Below the pieces are notes generated by a model that was not told the DNA's origin, did no database searches, and saw nothing but the letters and a program-made list of their open reading frames with translations. Below, piece after piece: positions 1-4,333 of a stretch of DNA of 15,537 nt (its first letter is position 1; every line of letters begins with the position of its first letter). The stretch is from CAZIQY01 sp964541605 (GTDB lineage Bacteria; Desulfobacterota; Syntrophia; Syntrophales; UBA2185). A program made the translations under genes and the position numbers. The stretch is taken from the NCBI GenBank assembly GCA_964541605.1, contig CAZIQY010000068.1:1-15537 (forward strand), given 5' to 3'.

Positions 1-125
1 TAACGTGCCATGCAACACCTCGGTGAATGGTTTAGCGGTTACCAACCTACAATGTTGCCGAAACATTACAATAAAATGCCCCTGTTTACAATCATTTTAC
101 CTTCTCTATTACCCTTTTCCTACAG

Positions 126-183
126 GCTCAACCGTCCGGATAAGGCGCGGCTGTAAGCCCTCGCCTTGATCCGGTTGTTAGAA
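126..183 (-). repeat. attC recombination site of integron cassette (site 1)
   Basis: Read on the minus strand this 58-bp imperfect palindrome has the attC layout. R'' is TTCTAAC (177-183). L'' is CCGGAT-C-AAGGCG (162-174). L' is CGCCTTATCCGG (136-147). R' is GTTGAGC (126-132), which fits the GTTRRRY consensus exactly. L'' and L' pair perfectly over 12 bp except for one extra C in L''; an extrahelical base in L'' is the known hallmark of attC sites. R'' is also the exact reverse complement of GTTAGAA at the other end of the same cassette (628-634), as expected if the two were joined in a circular cassette. The site begins 9 nt after the stop codon of the 193-618 ORF. Confidence 0.8.
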
Positions 184-633
184 GACGCGTTTCTATTTCC
201 CTAAATCTACTTTCGGTAGGAATTCCTTCTTCATTTTTCTCCCACCATCCGAGATATTGGTGATAGTTATTCCCTTGTCGCTCGTTAACGTCATCTTAGG
301 TTTCAGTGGATCACGGATATCAATTATTCCTGTGGATACGACACCCAATTGATTTCGACATTTGATGTTGTATAGTCCCTCAATCTGGCTTTGTTTTTCC
401 AATACGGTATAGATAAACGCAAATGGGACAACCTCTCCGCTTTTCTCAGCAAAAGTAACAATTTCAACCGCTGCTTCTGTGACATAGGCTTTTCCGATGA
501 TGCCCGTGAATTTCCCATGCTCTTGGAATTCAAATGCTATCGACTGAGGGAAAGATGCTCCAGGAAGCGTGGAAGGGATTATACATATAAAGAGGCAAAT
601 AAGTATCCTTTTCATCATTATCTCTCCTTCTAA
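132..633 (-). mobile_element. Integron gene cassette with one ORF (about 502 bp)
   Basis: The boundaries are inferred from the G^TT cleavage points of the two flanking attC sites. The cassette starts with TTAGAA (633-628), is followed at once by a Shine-Dalgarno sequence and an ATG, contains a single ORF filling most of its length, and ends in its own attC (126-183). This compact arrangement is the standard one for integron cassettes. Beyond 126 the sequence must belong to a further cassette, which runs off the window edge; no ORF of useful length is visible in 1-125. No integrase gene is present, so mobility in this host cannot be judged from the window. Confidence 0.72.
193..618 (-). CDS. 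Cassette-encoded small exported protein, function unknown
   Basis: This 141-residue ORF is not recognised as a member of a named family. The N-terminus (MMKRILICLFICIIPSTLPG) has a basic start, a hydrophobic core of about 13 residues and a small-residue segment near residues 18-21, so a Sec signal peptide with cleavage around residues 21-22 is likely. The mature part of about 120 residues alternates short hydrophobic and polar stretches, suggesting a small beta-rich periplasmic or secreted domain. It has one cysteine after the signal region, in the IKCRNQ segment. GGAGAG (622-627) lies only 3 nt from the first ATG and 6 nt from the second (615), so the second methionine may be the real start. 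The gene fills an integron cassette and ends just before attC site 1, so it was probably acquired as a cassette. Cassette genes often lack their own promoter. Confidence 0.65.
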   Translation of the reverse strand: MMKRILICLFICIIPSTLPGASFPQSIAFEFQEHGKFTGIIGKAYVTEAAVEIVTFAEKSGEVVPFAFIYTVLEKQSQIEGLYNIKCRNQLGVVSTGIIDIRDPLKPKMTLTSDKGITITNISDGGRKMKKEFLPKVDLGK

Positions 634-721
634 CGGCGGAGCTGAGCGGTGGCGCGAGCCTGCCAGGACGCGGAGCGTCCTATTGCAGGCGAGTGACGTG
701 CGCTCCAGCGATTTGATGGGC
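628..721 (-). repeat. attC recombination site (site 2)
   Basis: This 94-bp imperfect palindrome, read on the minus strand, has R'' GCCCATC (715-721), L'' GCTG-G-AGCG within 701-709, L' CGCTCAGC (641-648) and R' GTTAGAA (628-634). As in site 1, L'' carries one extra base compared with L', so both sites point the same way. The centre has further stems: CCTGC/GCAGG enclosing a perfect 7-bp hairpin AGGACGC-GGA-GCGTCCT. This matches the variable terminal structure typical of attC. One weak point is that R'' ends in ATC rather than the usual AAC. The site directly precedes the ribosome-binding site of the 193-618 gene. Confidence 0.72.
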
Positions 722-753
722 GGCTTCTATATATTTCTATTTTTTTATTTCCT

Positions 754-811
754 TTTTAACAGCCGCCAGCAAAGAGCTGGAGTGAGCGCAAGCTCGGCTC
801 CGCCGATGGGC
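754..811. repeat. attC-like palindrome (site 3), orientation unclear
   Basis: The ends are TTTTAAC (754-760) and GATGGGC (805-811). These could act as R''/R' boxes on the plus strand, or as GTTAAAA/GCCCATC on the minus strand. The inner arms AGCCGCCAGC (761-770) and GCTCGGCT (791-798) pair over 8 bp with a 2-nt bulge. The site shares its GATGGGCGG edge with site 2, but the arms are less regular, so it may be a decayed or non-functional attC. Confidence 0.4.
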
Positions 812-857
812 GGGGACGTCTTATATATTTCCTTTCCTTTTATAGTCCCCGCCCATC
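805..857. repeat. Perfect 13-bp inverted repeat with AT-rich 27-nt loop
   Basis: GATGGGCGGGGAC (805-817) is exactly reverse-complemented at 845-857. The loop (818-844) is almost pure A/T with pyrimidine runs. A related unit with a shorter GGCGGCT/AGCCGCC stem and a very similar AT-rich loop lies about 90 bp to the left (719-767), so the pair looks like a duplicated element inside the cassette region. Confidence 0.6.
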
Positions 858-865
858 AATTAATA

Positions 866-1011
866 TACCCAATGGGCTTTTTCCGAAATTTTGTACAATA
901 ATAAATCATTCCAATAATAATGTAAATATGAAAAATGCTATAATATCAACAAGAAATGAACTTTTGCTACCTGTTATTTTGTGGTAATGAGGACTAAAAG
1001 CCCAATGGGTA
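866..1011. repeat. Near-perfect 16-bp inverted repeat around AT-rich 114 bp
   Basis: The left arm at 866-881 and the right arm AAAAGCCCAATGGGTA at 996-1011 are reverse complements at 15 of 16 positions. The enclosed 882-995 segment is strongly AT-rich and encodes nothing recognisable. It may be a MITE-like remnant, a large attC-like palindrome, or the left border of the cassette region. The sequence alone does not decide. Confidence 0.5.
936..944 (+). promoter_or_regulatory. Possible extended -10 promoter element
   Basis: TGCTATAAT matches the extended -10 consensus TGnTATAAT exactly. There is no good -35 hexamer 17 nt upstream, which an extended -10 can tolerate. Downstream on the plus strand there is no convincing gene, only a 13-codon ATG frame (957-998), so any transcript would be non-coding or cryptic. 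In AT-rich DNA a chance match is possible. Confidence 0.3.
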
Positions 1012-1551
1012 ATTTGTGGGAAAGTTGTCCATCGTTAAGAAAACAGACACCAATGAATACCTCTTGAAACAGATCCTGCCTCCAACAAAACCGAATTATC
1101 TCTTTCAGGAAGACATGCGCAAGCATATGACTTCGTTTTCTTAGTGTTTTACACACTATCTTTCTACCAGAAAGATTCATAGTGCAAGCATTGATCAGCC
1201 AACAAAAAAACATCTGAAATCTGGAATTATGCGGCAAGACCGCCTTCCAAGCCCTTGCAACTCAAAAATCTGATTTGAAACATATGATCAAGCAAATTTT
1301 CGCCAACCAAAGCAGCATTAGCATGAACAATGATAACGGTTTGTACTGTAGCATGAATGGCAGAAAATTGACATACTCTTTCAGGAAGCAGCCCACGGGC
1401 AAAGTCATCTCCGATATTTTCACGTTCAACTGCGGAGAATCTTGCACCTTCCGCCTACGAGTCCTCGTCGGGTAAAATGTTTAAGAATTTAAGCATATGG
1501 GTTGAAAGTGTTTTTTTGTACCTAATCTTTCAGTTCTGACAATAAGGCCTG
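1012..1551. other. Intergenic stretch without a recognisable gene
   Basis: About 540 bp separate the left accessory region from the DUF4442 gene. Only short frames occur: 974-1237 (-), 1275-1475 (+), and a GTG-started plus frame from about 1016. None resembles a known family, and no clear ribosome-binding site or terminator was seen. No integron integrase motifs were seen in any frame. The stretch is more AT-rich than the genes to its right. It may hold decayed cassette material. Confidence 0.5.
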
Positions 1552-2016
1552 TCACGGTGCCGTTCTCCTGCGTATGTAGAGCCGCTTCTCCACGGTGGCG
1601 ATTACGGTCCCCTGTTCATCGACGACGTCCACCGAAAACAAGGGCTCGATCTTCTCACCCTGATCGGCCCGGGTGCGCAGACCGGCAATCGTCTTGGGCG
1701 GGACATGGAACGTGGCCCTCATCGTGCCAAGTCCTGGCTTGAGGAAGTGAATCGTCGCGGACTTATCCCACACCGTATAGTCGCGTCCCAGGTGCTGCAT
1801 CAGGATCAGCATGAAAAAGGGATCGCACATAGCGTACAGAGATCCGCCGAAGTGGGTGCCCACCGCGTTGAGATTGAAGCGGGTCAACTTCATCCGCACC
1901 GTGATCCTGTAGTCGTCAGATTCGCGGTGCAGTACTCGAATACCCGCTCCGAGAAAGGGTGGATAGAAATTAACCCACCTGAACCGCCAGCTATGTAGGA
2001 TACCGTGTGCTGACAT
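1552..2016 (-). CDS. DUF4442 / PaaI-like hotdog-fold thioesterase-family protein
   Basis: The 154-residue product has the layout of the DUF4442 family, a hotdog-fold group related to acyl-CoA thioesterases. Residues about 50-62 (NLNAVGTHFGGSL) correspond to the N-x-x-G-T-x-x-G-G helix start that shapes the active site in PaaI-like thioesterases. Residues about 80-96 (DYTVWDKSATIHFLKPG) and the C-terminal VDVVDEQGTVIATVEKRLYIR form the expected beta strands. The role is probably hydrolysis of a CoA or related thioester in the cytoplasm; the substrate is unknown. The start is well supported: GGAGG (2024-2028) lies 7 nt upstream of the ATG. It appears monocistronic, with its own promoter at 2081-2109. 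Family assignment is good, the exact activity is inferred. Confidence 0.82.
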   Translation of the reverse strand: MSAHGILHSWRFRWVNFYPPFLGAGIRVLHRESDDYRITVRMKLTRFNLNAVGTHFGGSLYAMCDPFFMLILMQHLGRDYTVWDKSATIHFLKPGLGTMRATFHVPPKTIAGLRTRADQGEKIEPLFSVDVVDEQGTVIATVEKRLYIRRRTAP

Positions 2017-2080
2017 GGTTATACCTCCATAATAGGGATGCTACTGTTTTTTTTATAAGACATTGCTTTCAATGGGGGGA

Positions 2081-2109
2081 AGTATAGAGGGGCTGTTGGT
2101 GCTTGTCAA
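2081..2109 (-). promoter_or_regulatory. Sigma-70 promoter for the DUF4442 gene
   Basis: On the minus strand, TTGACA (2104-2109) is followed after exactly 17 nt by TATACT (2081-2086). That is a perfect -35 and a 5/6 -10 with ideal spacing. Transcription would begin about 7 nt further, giving a leader of roughly 58 nt before the ATG at 2016. Confidence 0.72.
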
Positions 2110-2218
2110 AGGATAGTATGGCCAATTAAATACTGTTTACCGCTTGAAGAAATGTTGAATGCCCGTCAAGATGCCTGGATGCTACATTTCAGCTATTTAT
2201 AAAATGCAACAATTCTCC

Positions 2219-2255
2219 AAAAAAAGGAAGGGTGGAACCGGTTCCCCACCCTTTC
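2219..2255 (-). terminator. Rho-independent terminator after osmC-like gene
   Basis: On the minus strand an 8-bp stem AAGGGTGG (2246-2253) / CCACCCTT (2228-2235), with possible extra pairing inside the loop, is followed after two C residues by seven T residues (2219-2225). It begins 44 nt after the stop codon of the OsmC-family gene and is oriented to end its transcript. Confidence 0.85.
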
Positions 2256-2299
2256 TTGCCCAAGAGTTAGTTTCTTAATTGAATAATAATAGAATCCTA

Positions 2300-2737
2300 T
2301 CACACGATTTCAATTACTATGCGAGTGGGATTGGCGATATTATCTGAAACGGGGCATCTGCTCTCTATTTCATGGAGAAAAGCTTCCTTTGCTTCTTTTG
2401 AAAGGTCTGAATCGATATTCAGTGTGACGTTTATGCTCTCAAAACCGGGTCGGTTTTCTGAGCTTTTTCCGAGCAGTGTCTCAATATCGAATGCTCCCTG
2501 AATCTTCATGTCCATGCCGTTCAGTTTGATTTCTTTCTGATTGGCGATAATTCTCGCGACTGTGCCGATGCATCCTGCCAGAGCCGCGAAAAAAAACTCA
2601 AGAGGGGCTGGTCCCGCATCGGTTCCACCGCCCGCCTGTGTCTGGTCCACATACATAACATGGTTTCCCGCTTTTACTTCAATTTTAAACTTTTCGTCCA
2701 ACTTTGCCTCGATGCTGATCGTCCTCATTTTTGCCAT
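2300..2737 (-). CDS. OsmC family peroxiredoxin-like protein
   Basis: OsmC/Ohr-family proteins reduce organic or fatty-acid hydroperoxides with two conserved cysteines, using lipoyl or other thiol partners in the cytoplasm. The 145-residue product has both expected cysteines, one in LAGCIGTVARI near residue 60 and one in ESRCPVSDNIANPTRI near residue 127. It also has the family's central helix with PLEFFFAALAGC and a C-terminal VIEIV strand. The start at 2737 (MAKMRTISIEAKL) is preferred over an in-frame ATG at 2782, because AGGAGG lies 7 nt before it. It is a generic OsmC member rather than clearly Ohr or OsmC proper. It lies 259 bp downstream of an ECF sigma factor gene on the same strand and ends in its own terminator. 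It may belong to that sigma factor's regulon, but no clear ECF-type promoter was found in the gap. Confidence 0.9.
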   Translation of the reverse strand: MAKMRTISIEAKLDEKFKIEVKAGNHVMYVDQTQAGGGTDAGPAPLEFFFAALAGCIGTVARIIANQKEIKLNGMDMKIQGAFDIETLLGKSSENRPGFESINVTLNIDSDLSKEAKEAFLHEIESRCPVSDNIANPTRIVIEIV

Positions 2738-2791
2738 TGTCTTTCCTCCTGTGTTTGTTTTATTTAAGCGGCAACAAATCATATAAAAATG

Positions 2792-2863
2792 TCATGCGGG
2801 ACTTCGTATTAGGTACGGACAGGCCGGATCGGGTATCCAGTTCCTTATGGAGTCCCGCTTTTT
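2792..2863. repeat. REP-like inverted repeat, copy 1
   Basis: GCGGGACT (2796-2803) and AGTCCCGC (2851-2858) form an inverted repeat, and the right arm is followed by TTTTT on the plus strand. The interior carries GATCGGGTATCCAGTTCC, which matches 15 of 18 positions of GATCCGGCATCCAGTCCC near 13693-13710. Short 'GTCATNCCGG...ATCCAG' palindromes of this kind recur between genes in many related genomes. It could also act as a weak plus-strand terminator, but no plus gene precedes it. Confidence 0.4.
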
Positions 2864-2900
2864 CGGAATAACTCCTTTTTACCCCATATAGACGGTAAGA

Positions 2901-2916
2901 GTATCCAAAAGGATAC
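2901..2916. repeat. 6-bp perfect hairpin in sigma factor 3' region
   Basis: GTATCC-AAAA-GGATAC is a perfect inverted repeat, with partial AGAG/CTCT extension on the outside. It lies about 80 nt downstream of the sigma factor stop codon. On the minus strand it lacks a following T tract, so a terminator role is doubtful; an operator or mRNA-end hairpin is possible. Confidence 0.35.
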
Positions 2917-2996
2917 AAAACTCTGCTATTTTTTTGAAAATGGGATGAACACCGGATTTAGAGGGTATTGACAGGACCTATGAAGCGGTCTCAGGA

Positions 2997-3575
2997 TCAC
3001 TGCTTCGGATAGCAGACAAGTTCGTTCCGCTCATCCCGGTAGAGGATGCACTCGGAGCCGATATCTTTTCTCAGTCTCGTTCGGGCGCGGTGCAGCCTGA
3101 TTTTAACCGCATCGAGGCTGATATCGAGAATGTCGGCAATCTCGCGGTTTTTCATTCCCTCAAATTCGCTGAGGAGCACAACGACACGTTCATTTTCAGG
3201 CATCTGCTTCATGATACGGTATATGCAGGCATTCATTTCGCGCCTCATAAGGCCTTTTTCTGCGTCATGTAATTTTTCATCGCTTAAGATGTTATGTTCA
3301 CATTTGACGTCATCGGTGTCTAAGGATACTACCGTACGGCGTGTCGAGGCGGAGCGGCCATGATCCAGCGCTACATTGGTGGCGATTCGATAAATCCAGG
3401 TAGCAATGCTTGATTCTCCCCGAAAGTTACTTAAACTGCGGCTGATCTTCTCAAACACAACCTGCGTCAAGTCCTCCGCATTATTCTTACCCGCCATGCC
3501 GCTCAAGTAGTGGAAAATCCGCGGACGGAATTCATCGTGAATTTTCTGGAAATCAAATGTTGACATTGCTTTCAT
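2997..3575 (-). CDS. ECF-type RNA polymerase sigma factor (sigma-70 family)
   Basis: The 192-residue product has the two-domain ECF layout. Region 2 spans about residues 9-75, with AEDLTQVVFEKISRSLSNFRGESSIATWIYRIATNVALDH, which includes the core-binding and -10-recognition helices. Region 4 spans about 115-170 (MPENERVVVLLSEFEGMKNREIADILDISLDAVKIRLHRARTRLRK), which contains the -35-recognition helix-turn-helix. A short tail with two cysteines (C176 and C188 in CILYRDERNELVC) follows region 4. The tail looks like an extension seen in some ECF groups and could be redox- or metal-sensing, but that is inference. No anti-sigma factor gene is adjacent on either side. The nearest downstream gene on the same strand encodes an OsmC-family protein. 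The first ATG is used because it follows the promoter by about 17 nt; no strong ribosome-binding site is visible. Methionine 4 is an alternative. Confidence 0.92.
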   Translation of the reverse strand: MKAMSTFDFQKIHDEFRPRIFHYLSGMAGKNNAEDLTQVVFEKISRSLSNFRGESSIATWIYRIATNVALDHGRSASTRRTVVSLDTDDVKCEHNILSDEKLHDAEKGLMRREMNACIYRIMKQMPENERVVVLLSEFEGMKNREIADILDISLDAVKIRLHRARTRLRKDIGSECILYRDERNELVCYPKQ

Positions 3576-3598
3576 AGGAACCCGTTTATGTGTCTGGG

Positions 3599-3627
3599 AG
3601 TGTAAGAAAAAGCAAATTTTGTGTCAA
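3599..3627 (-). promoter_or_regulatory. Sigma-70 promoter for the ECF sigma factor gene
   Basis: On the minus strand TTGACA (3622-3627) is followed after exactly 17 nt by TACACT (3599-3604). The -35 is perfect and the -10 matches 4 of 6. The predicted start is about 17 nt upstream of the ATG at 3575. A housekeeping promoter rather than an autoregulated ECF promoter would imply control by some route other than autoactivation. Confidence 0.55.
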
Positions 3628-3834
3628 GAAGAAATGGCCTTAGGGTATACGATTGAATTGATAAGGTATTGCTTTTCACGGTGGGAGTATATTGAAGAAC
3701 GGTCTTGTGTGTCAATGCAAAATGGCACAGAATACCAATCGAAAGGGTGCATCCTCACCAAAATAGTTGTATGCTCGACTTCAGGAAGCTTGTACATTCG
3801 TGACAAGTACGCTTAAGCTGGATGAATCTCTTTT

Positions 3835-4311
3835 CTACCGTTCCGTCACGTCTTCCTTACCCGTCATCGCCTCGATGTCGATCCGGATAACGGCCGTGAT
3901 GACGAGTTTTTCCTCCGGAAAGTCATCGTATCCTCCCTCAGGCTGATATTTTTCCATTAAGGCTTTCAGAGCCGCGCGCTTTTCTTCAGAGTCCTCAATT
4001 ATTTCGGCCCTGCCTTTGAGGATGACGCTCCGATAGTGGTAAAAAGCTCTGCAAGGATCACCCTTAGCCCTTACATAGCGAAGCGGCACATCGACTTCGA
4101 AACAGACCCGGTTATCCCGGAGAATATCCTCGATCTTTTCCCCCTCTAAGGCGCTGTGAAAATAGATATGTTCACCAATGCGGACGAAATTCAGCGGCTT
4201 TATGATTGGGTAGCCATCCTTCCCCATAGTTCCCAGGCGGCCGACATGGGCATTTGCGAGAATTCCGTCGATTTGCGCTTTGTCTTTGATTTCTTTCTTG
4301 GCTTTTCGCAT
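3835..4311 (-). CDS. PPOX-class (NimA-like) FMN-binding flavoprotein
   Basis: The 158-residue product belongs to the pyridoxamine 5'-phosphate oxidase-like split-barrel family, in the branch containing NimA (nitroimidazole reductase) proteins. Matching segments are AHVGRLGTMGKDGYPIIKPLNFV (about residues 21-43), HIYFHSALEGEKIEDI (about 48-63), NRVCFEVD (about 67-74), and YRSVILKGRAEIIED (about 93-107). The family binds FMN, often as dimers, in the cytoplasm; the actual substrate here is unknown and drug resistance should not be assumed. It starts 22 nt after the uvrA stop codon, so it is probably co-transcribed with uvrA. No Shine-Dalgarno sequence is visible: the ATG is preceded by T7 and a short CCGG-TAT-CCGG hairpin, which might attenuate read-through from uvrA. 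The N-terminus matches the family start, so the chosen ATG is likely right. Confidence 0.87.
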   Translation of the reverse strand: MRKAKKEIKDKAQIDGILANAHVGRLGTMGKDGYPIIKPLNFVRIGEHIYFHSALEGEKIEDILRDNRVCFEVDVPLRYVRAKGDPCRAFYHYRSVILKGRAEIIEDSEEKRAALKALMEKYQPEGGYDDFPEEKLVITAVIRIDIEAMTGKEDVTER

Positions 4312-4333
4312 AAAAAAAGACCGGATACCGGAC

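Larger units (their letters stand above)
634..857 (-). mobile_element. Putative ORF-less integron cassette (about 220 bp)
   Basis: Cassette ends pair with each other through R'' and the cassette's own start. The R'' of attC site 2 (GCCCATC on the minus strand, 715-721) is the exact reverse complement of GATGGGC on the minus strand at 851-857, which would be this cassette's start. The unit contains no convincing ORF. It holds two AT-rich segments flanked by GC-rich inverted repeats (719-767 and 805-857) and a third attC-like palindrome (754-811). It may be a decayed cassette, two fused mini-cassettes, or a non-coding cassette. The upper boundary is less certain than the lower. Confidence 0.42.

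Noticed and set aside
569..901. 110-codon plus frame across the attC region
   Set aside because: It runs through palindromic recombination sites and AT-rich loops, with low-complexity translation; it is not a gene.
974..1237. 87-codon minus frame as a possible integron integrase remnant
   Set aside because: No tyrosine-recombinase motifs (such as the R-H-R-Y set) or integron-specific patch are visible.
3789..3807. CTTGT/ACAAG inverted repeat downstream of the PPOX gene as a terminator
   Set aside because: The stem is only 5 bp with a 9-nt loop, and no T tract follows on the minus strand.
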